The notes: generated by a model not told the origin, from the letters alone. DNA of 64,000 nt from an uncultured Clostridia bacterium (GCA_934162205.1 CAKPIA010000002.1:124001-188000), one strand, 5' to 3'; positions 17,301 through 25,381 are shown, counted from the stretch's first letter. A program made the numbers and translations.

Positions 17301-18801
17301 TACAAATAATAAAAATAAAGATATTATTAGTGATAAAAAATTATCTGTAAGTGAAAAAAAATTACTAGATATATGGAAAAATGTTTTAAATAGTGATAAC
17401 ATATCAATTGACGATAATTTCTTTGATATAGGAGGAGACTCTATTTCTGCTATAACAATGCAGTTAGAAGCTATGAAATGTGGATTTGAATTTGAATATT
17501 CTGACATATTTAATTATCCAACTATAAAGATGCTTTCTAGTAAAGTATATATTAACTCAGAACAATATGAAGAATTAAAAGATTATGATTATTCTAAAAT
17601 AAATGATATTTTAAAGAGAAATGAAGTAGATTGTCTAAAGGATATACATAAATTTAATGTAAAAAATATATTATTAATAGGTGGAACTGGATATCTAGGA
17701 GCACACTTAATTAATGCTTTCTTAAATAATGAGAAAGGAAAAATTTATTGTTTGGTTCGTCCAAAAAACAATGTTATAGCATCTGAACGTTTAAAAAATA
17801 CATTAAATTTCTATTTTGGGGATAATTATTATGAAAATAATATAAAAAGAATACACATTCTTGAAGGTGATATTGCTAAAAAGAATATGGGATTATCTAA
17901 AGATAATATAGAATTATTGAAAAAAGAAATATCTACTATTATAAATTCAGGAGCAATAGTTAAACATTTTGGACAAAGAGCATTATTTGAAAAAATAAAT
18001 GTTGAAGGTACAAAAAATATAGTAGAGATGTGTAAAAAATTAGAAAAAAGGTTAATTCATATATCTACTATTAGTATTTCTGGTAATGGAGAAAAAGAAA
18101 ATTCCATAGATGAAAAAGAAAAGAATTCTTCAACAGAAAAAGTATTTACAGAAAGAGATATTTATGTTGGACAAAATCTAAATGGTGTATACACAATTAC
18201 AAAATTTGAAGCAGAAAGAATAATATTAGAAGAAATAGCAAATGGTTTAGATGCACAAATATTAAGAATAGGAAATATTGTTAATAGATATTCTGATGGT
18301 AAATTCCAAATAAATACATCAGAAAATGCTTTTGCTTCAAGAATAAAATCATTTATAAATATAGGTGCATTTCCAGAATATGCATTAAAACATGCAATAG
18401 AATTAACACCAGTTGATTTATGTGCAAATGCAATAATAAAAATATTACAAAATAATAGCAAGGCAAATGTTTTTCATATATATAATACTAAATTAATGTC
18501 AATAAAATCTTTTTATGAGGTATTAAGTGAAATGGGAATAAACATATTACCTGTTTCCGAAGAAAAGATGACTGATATAATAGAAAAACTATTAAATGAT
18601 CCATTGAAGAAAAATATATTATCAGGAGTAATACCAGATATAGATGCTAATAAGCATTTAGTTTATACATCTAATATCACACTAGAATCTAGTTTTACGG
18701 AAGAATATTTGAAACAAATAGGCTTTTCGTGGGATGAGATTGATCAAAATTATATTACTAAATATATAGAATACTTTAGAAAAATAAAATTTATAGAATA
18801 G
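11350..18801 (+). CDS. Two-module NRPS with terminal reductase (C-A-T-C-A-T-R)
   Basis: A 2483-residue synthetase. C1 covers about 5-430 (His133, His134, Asp138 in HHMIADSW). A1 covers about 455-945 (YTSGSTGKPKG at 599-609; NGYGPTETT; YKTGD; FRGHRIEL). T1 carries phosphopantetheine Ser991 (LGMDSL). C2 covers about 1045-1480 (His1175, His1176, Asp1180). A2 covers about 1490-1985 (YTSGSTGTPKG at 1638-1648). T2 carries Ser2031 (GGDSI). The reductase covers about 2100-2483, with Rossmann motif GGTGYLG and YTITK (Tyr2281, Lys2285). It should join two amino acids and release the dipeptide reductively as an aldehyde, which can cyclise to a dihydropyrazinone/pyrazinone as described for related gut-clostridial NRPSs. 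The starting C domain hints at an N-acyl cap or a partner donor. All catalytic residues checked are intact. No phosphopantetheinyl transferase, thioesterase or exporter lies nearby. Confidence 0.93.
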   Translation: MEKKDVYELTNPQKSIWNTELFFSNTTVNNICVSGIINEEVNIEILKKAINLLVKENDSFRTKLIVNDSIPVQFFSEYIPFDIDVTKVENKKEFKKIEQQMVEEKFNLINSELYKFKIVKFPDNTAGIILNVHHMIADSWSLGITIQEIVKIYKTLLENKEYISDTFSYKNYIESEREYKNSKRFDKDKEFWNEYLSENVEPVSIPSINRNIEVKSSNGKRTSYVLKKDVMNKITEFCEKNKISNYVFFMSVFSIYIGNMANTDKFLLGTPILNRLNFKDKKTEGMFVTTVPFKVDIENNTFTEFAIDNNINLMSVLRHQKYSYTDIIEDVRTKNPDIPNLYDIAISYQITKATADDIGNYTTNWTFNNNCLNDMNIHLYDINDTGELKVDYDFLTDKYSEKEIENGHNRIIHIIEQIIENPDINVQDIEIVTNDEKEQIVNKFNNRKLKCPFDKNIIEIFEEQVVKNEDEIALVYKENQFTYKELNKIVNKFARFLKEQGINKNDIVGVYMNKNYWFIISILAIQKLGAAYTPMHPEYPEERVNYILNDCNSKVLITDQEISNKEYKIINPNQISLDSFEDTNLNEEFDSNTLCYVIYTSGSTGKPKGVMLTHRNLINFVYNFNEGFNTKFSRNDNCLSLTNISFDVSVCEIFTPLTLGATLVIYPENTLTDIHMLCDLIEKEKITFLYLPPSVLKDVYEFIKTNNYKFYVEKMLVGVEAIKNLDLNNLLSLNKNLEIVNGYGPTETTICSTFYKYEFNKKNDEIVPIGYPLRNNDIYIVNKFNNLQPVGIPGELIISGDSVSLGYLNNLEKTEESFKKISKLKNDIFYKTGDISYWNENGFLNFIGRQDSQIKFRGHRIELNEINNNIKMIKGVTNSITILKNINEIPCICSYLSNDDNIITEDYVKIKLNEILPYYMIPTHVVCMEQLPINKSGKVDKNLLPEVSITSLKFVEASTLTEIKVHQILCKLLNLNKISVIDNLFELGMDSLICIRFSLEIYNNFNINISIKDLFKYNTIQEISKYIDEADTAYKNEDVHIYPKEFSYPLSSAQKRIYYATKSAGENSLLYNVSGGLFIKEFLDAEKVNKIFNILVEKNSSLRTYFKIDNGEPRQFVMDSISVKINTYKNKDIIRNNISTLINAFPKSFDLEFAPLLRVELHYIKDGTLILVDSHHIILDGTSLNILLKDFCYLYNNEEYAYNKEIEYKDYSIWEDNLINTSSFEIIRNYWKERFENFEIPVINLPYDYAVGEKRTFNGNKLYFKIDKKLFEKTERISKKYNVSLYMMFLTNLYLMLYKYTGQNNIIIGSPIEARNSIKLNDIIGMFVNNIALNLNILDDYTLENLIKKVKSLVLGSLTNQPYPYEMLLKDLNIPSTTSLFDVVFTFQNNTNINNRINNKVLELIPSNTHTSKFNLTFEIDPSTYNLNIEYNTDLFKKETICSFYNHYIYLLENFVRNLNTKVSEIDIITKKEDELLAIFNKTDGKINNDTVVSIIEEQVKKHPNNIAVICDDKTLTYRELNDKANSLAHVLIEKGIQPNDIVCIMTNRSLETIVCMLGILKAGAAFLNVDPTYPIDRTKYYLENSKTQYVLTQACLKEKVKEIENCIEIDLENDLYNKKCKNPNVKVQPNDLSYIIYTSGSTGTPKGVMLNQVGFANMAKAMTKVLDYLKEGNKHCLISVTSTPFDIFVYEIIVSLTHGLKILMANNAEHRNPVLLDALIKKYNGDVMTVTPSLMKINYDNRLQPSALSNVKHMVFGGEPLPEKFVSDLRELSEGVTIYNIYGPSEITILSNVQKLEKNDKITVGPPIMNTQIHILDKFGKRVPIGVVGEIYISGIQVGRGYLGKPEMTKERFLDNPFGEGKMYKSGDIGRWTFDGKVQCLGRVDHQIKLRGLRIELGEIENKMESIKGVIASVVNKVEYNGKEVLCGYYVCNKEEVTEQIVKEYLRKELPYYMVPTYIMKLKEMPYTINRKIDRKALPLPHFTNNKNKDIISDKKLSVSEKKLLDIWKNVLNSDNISIDDNFFDIGGDSISAITMQLEAMKCGFEFEYSDIFNYPTIKMLSSKVYINSEQYEELKDYDYSKINDILKRNEVDCLKDIHKFNVKNILLIGGTGYLGAHLINAFLNNEKGKIYCLVRPKNNVIASERLKNTLNFYFGDNYYENNIKRIHILEGDIAKKNMGLSKDNIELLKKEISTIINSGAIVKHFGQRALFEKINVEGTKNIVEMCKKLEKRLIHISTISISGNGEKENSIDEKEKNSSTEKVFTERDIYVGQNLNGVYTITKFEAERIILEEIANGLDAQILRIGNIVNRYSDGKFQINTSENAFASRIKSFINIGAFPEYALKHAIELTPVDLCANAIIKILQNNSKANVFHIYNTKLMSIKSFYEVLSEMGINILPVSEEKMTDIIEKLLNDPLKKNILSGVIPDIDANKHLVYTSNITLESSFTEEYLKQIGFSWDEIDQNYITKYIEYFRKIKFIE

Positions 18802-18811
18802 AGGAATTTTT

Positions 18812-20626
18812 ATGGAATTAATGACTTTTCCCTTTATATTGTTAATAATATCTACAATTACAATAACAGTTTTGGCTTTTTATATTTCAAATAAAAAGCC
18901 TCTAATGCAATTACAAAAATCATTTTTTGGAATATTAATATGTGTATTAGTTATATGTTATGGTGTACTTTTTCAGAGTATTTTTAACAAGATATTTAAT
19001 ATAGATCCTATTTATTTTGAATATATAATATATATTGGGACTTGTTTTTTACCAGTTACAATATTCTTAATGGCTACTATATTAAGAGATACAAAAATAA
19101 AATTAAGAAGATGGCACTTATTATTATTTATTGTTCCAATAATATCATTGTTTGTATTATGGACTAATTCTTTTCACCATTTATTTTATATAGAATATTC
19201 TGGTGATATGTCAAAGGTTGTATATGGTGCGTATTTTTATATTCATACAGCATATACATATATATTGTTGTTTATAAGTATGTATATTTTGCTTAAAAAT
19301 TCATTCAAGACCTCTGGAATATTTTCTAAGCAATCAATATTATTTATTATAGGAACAAGTATACCAATATTAATAAATATACTAGGGACATTAAAAGTAA
19401 TAAACATGAATGTATATATGACACCTATATCTTTTTCAATAACAGTAATATTTTATGCACTTGCAATTTTTAAATTTAACTTTTTAGGTGTTGCACCAAT
19501 TGCTGTTCAAAAAATAGTAGATAAAATCTCAGACAGTTATCTTGTATTAAGTGAGGATGGAGCGATTACAGATTATAATAAAACATTTTTAACAACATTT
19601 AAAATAAAAAGTGATAATTTAAGAGGAAAAGATTTTGTAGGATTCTTAAAAGAAAAGAAATTTTCAATTAATGAAAAAAGATTAAGACATTCAATTGCAA
19701 AAGCGAAAGAAACAGAAAAAATAATATCTTATGAATCAGAAATAAAGAAAATTAATAAAATATTTATGGTAGAAATAAGTTCTATATCATCAAAAGGAAC
19801 ATTTTTAGGAATAGTAATTTTATTAAAAGATATAACACAACATAAGCACGATATACAAACAATAAGAGATAACCAGGAAACACTTATGGAAAAAGAAAGA
19901 CTTGCTTCTCTTGGTCAATTAATTGGTGGTATAGCACATAACTTAAAAACACCTATAATGTCTATATCAGGAGCAGCAGAAGGATTACTAGACTTAATTC
20001 AAGAATATGATAATTCTATAGAAGATCCTGAAGTTACACCACAAGATCATCATGAAATTGCATCAGATATGAGAGAATGGATTTCGAAAATAAAAGTTCA
20101 TACAGCATATATGTCAGATGTAATTACAGCGGTTAAAGGACAAGCTGTTGCATTATCAGAAGATGAAATTGTAACATTTGATGTAGATGAATTAGTAAAA
20201 CGTGTTAATATCTTAATGAAACATGAATTAAAAAATGCTATTATATATTTAAATGTAGATATGCAGGTAGACAGTAGTTTGACTATGAAGGGTGATGTTA
20301 ATAATTTAGTTCAAGTTATTAATAATATGATATCAAACTCAATTCAAGCATATAATGGAAAACCAGAACAAAATATTGATATGATTTTAACTAAAAAAAA
20401 TAATAATTTAGTTATTTCAATAAGAGATTATGCTGGAGGATTACCAGAAGTAGTTAAGAAAAAATTATTTAAAGAAATGATAACAACAAAAGGTAAAAAT
20501 GGTACTGGACTTGGATTGTATATGTCTTATTCAAATATAAGAGCACATTTTAATGGAGATATTACAGTTGAAACTGAAGATGGTAAAGGTACAACGTTTA
20601 ATATAATTTTACCAATAGATAATTAA
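18812..20626 (+). CDS. Membrane sensor histidine kinase (N-terminal 7TM, PAS, HisKA/HATPase)
   Basis: A 604-residue kinase. Residues 1-225 are seven or so hydrophobic helices like the 7TM histidine-kinase sensor family. A PAS-like domain (about 230-340) follows, then the dimerisation helix with phospho-acceptor His376 in GGIAHNLKTP. The ATPase domain has an N-box near 500 (INNMISNSIQAY), DYAGGLP, and GTGLGL at 564-569. It is a membrane sensor that should autophosphorylate and pass phosphate to a receiver domain. It begins 10 bases after the NRPS stop with an AGAGGA site, so the two are co-transcribed. The nearest receiver protein is the divergent HD-GYP regulator at 10105-11166. The ligand is unknown; a small hydrophobic molecule such as the NRPS product is an appealing but untested idea. 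Confidence 0.9.
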   Translation: MELMTFPFILLIISTITITVLAFYISNKKPLMQLQKSFFGILICVLVICYGVLFQSIFNKIFNIDPIYFEYIIYIGTCFLPVTIFLMATILRDTKIKLRRWHLLLFIVPIISLFVLWTNSFHHLFYIEYSGDMSKVVYGAYFYIHTAYTYILLFISMYILLKNSFKTSGIFSKQSILFIIGTSIPILINILGTLKVINMNVYMTPISFSITVIFYALAIFKFNFLGVAPIAVQKIVDKISDSYLVLSEDGAITDYNKTFLTTFKIKSDNLRGKDFVGFLKEKKFSINEKRLRHSIAKAKETEKIISYESEIKKINKIFMVEISSISSKGTFLGIVILLKDITQHKHDIQTIRDNQETLMEKERLASLGQLIGGIAHNLKTPIMSISGAAEGLLDLIQEYDNSIEDPEVTPQDHHEIASDMREWISKIKVHTAYMSDVITAVKGQAVALSEDEIVTFDVDELVKRVNILMKHELKNAIIYLNVDMQVDSSLTMKGDVNNLVQVINNMISNSIQAYNGKPEQNIDMILTKKNNNLVISIRDYAGGLPEVVKKKLFKEMITTKGKNGTGLGLYMSYSNIRAHFNGDITVETEDGKGTTFNIILPIDN

Positions 20627-20637
20627 ATAAAAGATGT

Positions 20638-20666
20638 TTGACAATAAGGTATTTATGTATTAAAAT
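20638..20666 (+). promoter_or_regulatory. Predicted promoter of hisS
   Basis: A perfect TTGACA (20638-20643), 17 bases, TAAAAT (20661-20666), 12 bases after the kinase stop codon. It separates the hisS operon from the NRPS operon. Confidence 0.75.
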
Positions 20667-20683
20667 ATAACAAACATCAAAGA

Positions 20684-20711
20684 AAAGCTATGTATATGTT
20701 TACATAGCTTT
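20684..20711 (+). other. Hairpin in the hisS leader
   Basis: An 11-base-pair perfect stem (20684-20694 with 20701-20711) with a 6-base loop sits between the hisS promoter and its ribosome binding site. No T-run follows, so it is not an ordinary terminator. The leader is too short for a T-box and has no specifier-loop pattern. It may stabilise the mRNA. Confidence 0.5.
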
Positions 20712-20736
20712 AAACATATAAAACAAGGAGAAAAAT

Positions 20737-22047
20737 ATGAATAAAACAAATCCAAGAACATTACCAGGTTTTATGGAATTATTACCTGAAGAACAAATAT
20801 TATTTAATCAAATACAAGATAAAATAAGAAAAACATATGAGAAATTTGGTTTTTTACCATTAGATACACCTATTATAGAATCTTCAGAAGTTTTGCTTGC
20901 AAAAGCTGGTGGGGAAACAGAAAAACAAATATATAGATTTTTAAAGGGTGACACAGATTTATCTTTAAGATTTGATCTAACAGTACCTTTAGCAAAATAT
21001 GTAGCACAGAATTATAGTAATTTAAGTTTTCCATTTAGAAGATATCAAATAGGGAAAGTTTATAGAGGTGAAAGACAACAAAAAGGAAGATTTCGTGAGT
21101 TTTATCAATGTGATATAGATATAATTGGTGATGAAAAATTAAGTATAATAAATGATGCAGAACTTCCTAGTGTAATATACTCAATATTTAATGATTTAGG
21201 ATTTGGGGATTTTACAATATGTATAAATAACAGAAAAATATTAAATGGCTTATTTTCTAGTTTAAAATTAGAAGAAAAATCTGCTGATATTCTAAGAATA
21301 ATAGATAAAATAGAAAAAATCGGAAAAGAAGAAGTAAAAAATGAACTTGTAAAATTAAATGTAGAAGCAGAAAAAATAGATAGCATATTAGATTTTATAA
21401 CAATGGATGGAAATACAGATGATAAGCTAGAAAAACTAAAAAAATTAAATATAGAAGATCAATCATTTAATGAGGGATTAGAGGAATTATTAGAAGTTGT
21501 AAAATATATGAGGGCATTTGGTATACCAGACAAAAACTTTAAAATAGATTTAACAATTGCTCGTGGATTAGATTATTATACAGGAACAGTATATGAAACA
21601 TTTTTAAATGATTACAAATCATTAGGAAGTGTTTGTTCAGGTGGTAGATATGAAAATTTAGCTGAATATTATACAGATAAAAAATTACCAGGAGTAGGTA
21701 TATCAATAGGATTAACAAGATTATTTTATCAATTAAACGAAAGAAAGTTAATAAATGCAGAGAAAAAATCAATATCTGATGTAATAATTATTAATATGAC
21801 AGATGATTTTGAATATTCAGCAGATGTAGCAACAAAACTTCGTATGGAAAATATAAATACACAAATTTATATGGAAGATAAAAAAATAAAAGCTAAATTT
21901 AAATATGTAGATAAATTACAAATTCCATATGCAATTGTAATTGGCGAAGATGAAATAAAAGAAAACAAATTAACATTAAAAGACATGAGAATTGGTGAAC
22001 AAAAACAACTTGAATTAAAAGAAATAATAGATATAATAAAAGCATAA
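20737..22047 (+). CDS. hisS: Histidyl-tRNA synthetase
   Basis: A 436-residue class II aminoacyl-tRNA synthetase that charges tRNA-His in the cytoplasm. Motif 2 is in FRRYQIGKVYRGERQQKGRFRE, here read in two parts (FRRYQIGKVYRGE and GRFREFYQCDIDIIG). The histidine-specific motifs are LTIARGLDYYTGTVYE and SVCSGGRYENL. The C-terminal anticodon-binding domain (about 345-436) ends normally. Length is typical. It starts at an ATG after AAGGAG and is followed 21 bases later by an S1-domain protein on the same strand, with no terminator between, so the two form an operon. Essential housekeeping gene; assignment is secure. Confidence 0.97.
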   Translation: MNKTNPRTLPGFMELLPEEQILFNQIQDKIRKTYEKFGFLPLDTPIIESSEVLLAKAGGETEKQIYRFLKGDTDLSLRFDLTVPLAKYVAQNYSNLSFPFRRYQIGKVYRGERQQKGRFREFYQCDIDIIGDEKLSIINDAELPSVIYSIFNDLGFGDFTICINNRKILNGLFSSLKLEEKSADILRIIDKIEKIGKEEVKNELVKLNVEAEKIDSILDFITMDGNTDDKLEKLKKLNIEDQSFNEGLEELLEVVKYMRAFGIPDKNFKIDLTIARGLDYYTGTVYETFLNDYKSLGSVCSGGRYENLAEYYTDKKLPGVGISIGLTRLFYQLNERKLINAEKKSISDVIIINMTDDFEYSADVATKLRMENINTQIYMEDKKIKAKFKYVDKLQIPYAIVIGEDEIKENKLTLKDMRIGEQKQLELKEIIDIIKA

Positions 22048-22068
22048 GATAAAGGAGAACAAACACAA

Positions 22069-22869
22069 ATGAGTATAGTTAAATTCTTTCCAGAAGGATG
22101 GGATTATAAAACATGTGAAATAACAAAAGAAAATATAAATAATGTAATAGATGATAATAAGGTGTTTCAAGGAATTGTAGATAGTTGTGATGAAAGTTAT
22201 AATCTACATATTCCACTTGAAAATGGATTAAATGGTATTATTCCAAGAGAAGAAATAGAAGGAATAAATATAAATGAAAATGGTATTCCTAAAGAGGAAT
22301 TATGTACAGGAAAAGTACATAAATATGTGCAATTCAAGGTTAAATCTATTGAGGATAATAATTTGATTCTTTCAAGAAAAGATGTACAAGCAGATGCCAT
22401 AAATTGGATAAAAAATGATATGCAAGAAGGTCAACAAGTATGTGGGATAGTAAAAAATATAAAACCTTATGGAGTATTTGTAGAAATTGGTGGAGGAGTA
22501 GTTGGATTAGCTCATATAGAAGATTTGTCAGTAGCTAGAATAAAATCTCCATATGAAAGAGTAAAAATTGGACAAAAGCTAAATATTATGGTAAAATCTA
22601 TAGATAGAGAAACTGGAAGAGTAATTCTTTCTTATAAAGAAGAATTTGGAACTTGGGAAGAAAATGTGAAAAATTTTCAAGAAGGGACAAAAGTAAAAGG
22701 AATAGTCAGAGAAACTGAGAAAAATAAAAATGGTATTTTTATTGAACTTACACCCAACCTAGTGGGTATGGCCGAATATAAGGAGAATTTACAATATGGA
22801 CAAACTGTAAATGTTTATATAAAAAGAATAATACCAGAAAAGAAAAAAGTTAAGTTAGTTATAATTTAA
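22069..22869 (+). CDS. Protein with three S1 RNA-binding domains
   Basis: A 266-residue protein related to ribosomal protein S1 but much shorter. An S1-like module lies at about 30-105 (VFQGIVDSCDESY...VKSIEDNNLILSRKD). A second, better-formed one is at about 118-190 (VCGIVKNIKPYGVFVEIGGGVVGLAHIEDLS). A third partial one ends the protein (VKGIVRETEKNKNGIFIELTPNLVGMAEY). Three-module S1 proteins in Firmicutes bind RNA; their precise role is not fixed. It lies in the hisS operon, downstream by 21 bases and upstream of a wHTH-type protein by 29 bases. RNA binding is confident, cellular role is not. It is not the essential six-domain S1 type. Confidence 0.8.
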   Translation: MSIVKFFPEGWDYKTCEITKENINNVIDDNKVFQGIVDSCDESYNLHIPLENGLNGIIPREEIEGININENGIPKEELCTGKVHKYVQFKVKSIEDNNLILSRKDVQADAINWIKNDMQEGQQVCGIVKNIKPYGVFVEIGGGVVGLAHIEDLSVARIKSPYERVKIGQKLNIMVKSIDRETGRVILSYKEEFGTWEENVKNFQEGTKVKGIVRETEKNKNGIFIELTPNLVGMAEYKENLQYGQTVNVYIKRIIPEKKKVKLVII

Positions 22870-22898
22870 ATAAATTATATAAATAGGAGGAGTTATTT

Positions 22899-23840
22899 AT
22901 GGTTGAAGATAACGAAATAAAAGCGCAAATATCACCATTTGCAATAAGAGAAGGAGAAATAAAAACATTTGATGGTAAAGATGGATATGTTTCTATGAAT
23001 CAGATAGTTCATAAAATTAATATAGGACATATTACAGATATTCATTTTGCTATATTAGAATTAGTAAATGAATTTGAATTTATAACATCAAGACAATTAT
23101 ATCAAATGTTAGAAATAAAAGGGATTGATCCAAAATCTCAAGATAAATTAAATAATAAATTAGAACAATTGGTAAAATCTAAAATTTTAACAAGATATTA
23201 TTTTACTTCTGAAGAAGGAAAAGGAATTTATAGAATTTACTGTTTAGAGAAAATGGGAAAATATTTATTAAATTCTAAAGAAATAGATTGTAAATGGCAA
23301 CCATCAGATAATACTAAGCCAGTTGCAATGATTAAAAAAAGATTAGCTGGAAATCAAACTATTATAGCATATTTAAGAAAAGTAAAAGCATTTGATAGTT
23401 ATATAGTAAAACCAGCAATTACTGCAAAAGTAACAGGAAAAACATTTAAAGCATCAGGTGGATGTGTTAAACTAACAAAGAATGGTAAATCAATACAATT
23501 CTTGTTTGAAGCTGTTAGAAGAGAAGAAGACTGGCAAAAAAAATTAGTAGATAAAATGAGATTATATAAAGATTTTTACGAAAATTTTGTTCCAATGGAT
23601 TCAGGATTTCAAACAATGCCACAATTAATATTTATTTGTGAAGATGAAAAACACGCTGTTGAAACATTTAAGGAAATTGTAAAAAATAATTTAGAAATAG
23701 AACAAATAAAATTATATTTTACTACTGATTTAAAACAAAATAGTAATACATTGGAAAATACTTTAATAGAATTTAAACTAGACCCAAATACTAATAAATA
23801 TAAAGTTGAAAATGTAGAATTGAAATTATTAGGAATGTAA
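22899..23840 (+). CDS. Winged-helix protein resembling replication-relaxation family
   Basis: A 313-residue protein without membrane segments. Residues about 45-135 look like a winged-helix domain: HFAILELVNEFEFITSRQLYQML, then a second helix pair, then the wing ILTRYYFTSEEGKGIYRIY. The C-terminal half (about 150-300) has an alternating beta/alpha pattern with a conserved-looking RREEDWQKKLVDKM segment and a late FICEDE strand. This order is like the Replic_Relax family of plasmid and ICE proteins, but I cannot confirm membership without a profile search. It is translated from a good AGGAGGAG site and is probably the third gene of the hisS operon. A DNA-binding role is plausible; nothing more is claimed. 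Confidence 0.55.
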   Translation: MVEDNEIKAQISPFAIREGEIKTFDGKDGYVSMNQIVHKINIGHITDIHFAILELVNEFEFITSRQLYQMLEIKGIDPKSQDKLNNKLEQLVKSKILTRYYFTSEEGKGIYRIYCLEKMGKYLLNSKEIDCKWQPSDNTKPVAMIKKRLAGNQTIIAYLRKVKAFDSYIVKPAITAKVTGKTFKASGGCVKLTKNGKSIQFLFEAVRREEDWQKKLVDKMRLYKDFYENFVPMDSGFQTMPQLIFICEDEKHAVETFKEIVKNNLEIEQIKLYFTTDLKQNSNTLENTLIEFKLDPNTNKYKVENVELKLLGM

Positions 23841-23846
23841 TTTATT

Positions 23847-23875
23847 AAGAAGGCTTTAAATAGGCCTTCTTATTG
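23847..23875 (+). terminator. Terminator or processing hairpin
   Basis: An 8-base-pair stem, AAGAAGGC with GCCTTCTT, has a short weak T-rich tail. It sits only about 10 bases before the dtd start region, so read-through into dtd is likely. Confidence 0.55.
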
Positions 23876-23888
23876 TTAGGAGAATATT

Positions 23889-24326
23889 ATGAAATTAGTA
23901 ATTCAAAGAGTAAAAAAAGCAAGTGTTACAGTAGATGAAAAGATTGTAGGAAAAATAGATAAAGGATTATTAGTGTTCCTTGGTGTAACACATGATGATA
24001 ATGAAGAAAAAGTAGATTATCTTGTAAAAAAAATATGTAATTTAAGAATATTTGAAGATGAAAATGAGAAAATGAATTTATCTGTAAAAGATGTAAATGG
24101 AAGCTTATTAATAGTTTCTCAATTTACTTTATATGCAGATACTAGTAGTGGTAATAGGCCAAGTTTTACAAACGCTGCAAAACCTGAATTTGCAGATAAA
24201 TTATATGAAAGTTTTAAACAAAAGTGCAAAAACTGTGGATTAGAAGTTCAATCTGGAATATTTGGTGCAAATATGCAAGTAGAATTGATTAATGATGGAC
24301 CAGTAACAATTGTAATGGAACATTAA
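23889..24326 (+). CDS. dtd: D-aminoacyl-tRNA deacylase
   Basis: A 145-residue enzyme that removes D-amino acids (and glycine mischarged on tRNA-Ala) from tRNA. The family motifs are clear: the opening MKLVIQRVKKASVTVD, the SQFTLYADTSSGNRPSFTNAA block, and the C-terminal GPVTIVME with the cis Gly-Pro. Length is exactly typical. The ATG follows AGGAG closely after the hairpin at 23847-23875. No dedicated promoter is obvious, so it may depend on read-through from the hisS operon. D-amino-acid editing beside a tRNA synthetase gene is sensible, but the adjacency is common and need not be functional. Confidence 0.95.
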   Translation: MKLVIQRVKKASVTVDEKIVGKIDKGLLVFLGVTHDDNEEKVDYLVKKICNLRIFEDENEKMNLSVKDVNGSLLIVSQFTLYADTSSGNRPSFTNAAKPEFADKLYESFKQKCKNCGLEVQSGIFGANMQVELINDGPVTIVMEH

Positions 24327-24393
24327 ATTAATAAAAATTGAAATTGTGCAATATTTTAAAATTTAAAATATATAATATAATTTGGAGAGAGAT

Positions 24394-25308
24394 ATGGAAC
24401 AAACAAAAAGGTATAATCACTTAAATGAATATTTAAAAAACAAATTTGGTGAAAGAACTTTGAAAATTTGTGTTGATGGAGGATTTACATGTCCTAATCG
24501 AGATGGAAAAATAGGAACAGGTGGATGCATATTTTGTAGTGAAAGAGGCTCAGGAGATCATATTGATTCAACATTAAGTATAAAAAAGCAAGTTGAAGAA
24601 TATTTTAAAAGTTATAGAGCAAAAAGAGCAAATAAATTTATAGTATATTTTCAAAACTATACAAACACATATGATTCAATTGAAAATTTAAAGAAAAAAT
24701 ATGATGCAGCTTTAATAGATGATAGGATTGTTGGAATTGCTATTGCAACAAGACCAGATTGTATTAATGAAGAAATAGCCCAATTAATAAAAAGTTATTC
24801 AAATAAATATTATGTATGGGTTGAACTTGGATTACAGACATCAAATGATAATATTGGAAAAATTATAAATAGAGGATATAATACAAGACAATTTTCCAGA
24901 GCAGTAGATATTTTAAATAAATATAATATAGATGTGGTGGCACATATTATGGTAGGGTTGCCAAATGAAACAAAAAATGATATAAAAAATACAGTAAAAT
25001 TTATAAATAACAGCAAAATTGCAGGAATAAAAATTCACTCAACATATATTGTTAAAAATACTATTTTAGAAAATATGTATTTAAATGGTGAATATACTCC
25101 AATAACATTAGAATATTACTTAGATTGCTTAACATATATAATAACACATATTAATTCTAATATAGTAATACATAGAATTTCTGGGGATGCACCTAAGAAC
25201 TTACTTATTGCACCAGAGTGGAATCTTCATAAGAAATGGATATTAAATGGTTTTGAGAAAATTTTAAAGAATGAAAATTTATTTCAAGGAAAATATTATT
25301 CTAATTAG
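24394..25308 (+). CDS. Radical SAM protein (TIGR01212/YhcC family)
   Basis: A 304-residue radical SAM enzyme. The N-terminal cysteines in CVDGGFTCPNRDG and GGCIFC match the cluster-binding arrangement of the YhcC/TIGR01212 family. The core TIM-barrel motifs follow (VGIAIATRPDCI, WVELGLQTSND, HIMVGLPNET). The reaction is not established for the family. The start at 24394 follows GGAGAGA; an in-frame TTG at 24382 overlaps the site and is unlikely. The gene is on its own strand segment after dtd. Its closest relatives in other Firmicutes are housekeeping in distribution. Family assignment is strong, substrate unknown. Confidence 0.88.
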   Translation: MEQTKRYNHLNEYLKNKFGERTLKICVDGGFTCPNRDGKIGTGGCIFCSERGSGDHIDSTLSIKKQVEEYFKSYRAKRANKFIVYFQNYTNTYDSIENLKKKYDAALIDDRIVGIAIATRPDCINEEIAQLIKSYSNKYYVWVELGLQTSNDNIGKIINRGYNTRQFSRAVDILNKYNIDVVAHIMVGLPNETKNDIKNTVKFINNSKIAGIKIHSTYIVKNTILENMYLNGEYTPITLEYYLDCLTYIITHINSNIVIHRISGDAPKNLLIAPEWNLHKKWILNGFEKILKNENLFQGKYYSN

Positions 25309-25381
25309 GTATAAAATTTTTTTATGAAATAATTAATTAAAAAATGCATATATTGTTCTTGGGAAGATTAAAGGAGGAGAC

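Noticed and set aside
17096..18461. Minus-strand open frames of 60-99 codons inside the NRPS
   Set aside because: They are shadows caused by AT-rich codon use, lack ribosome sites and lie under conserved domains.
20638..20736. T-box riboswitch before hisS
   Set aside because: The leader is only about 70 bases. It shows no T-box consensus or specifier loop, only one hairpin without a T-run.
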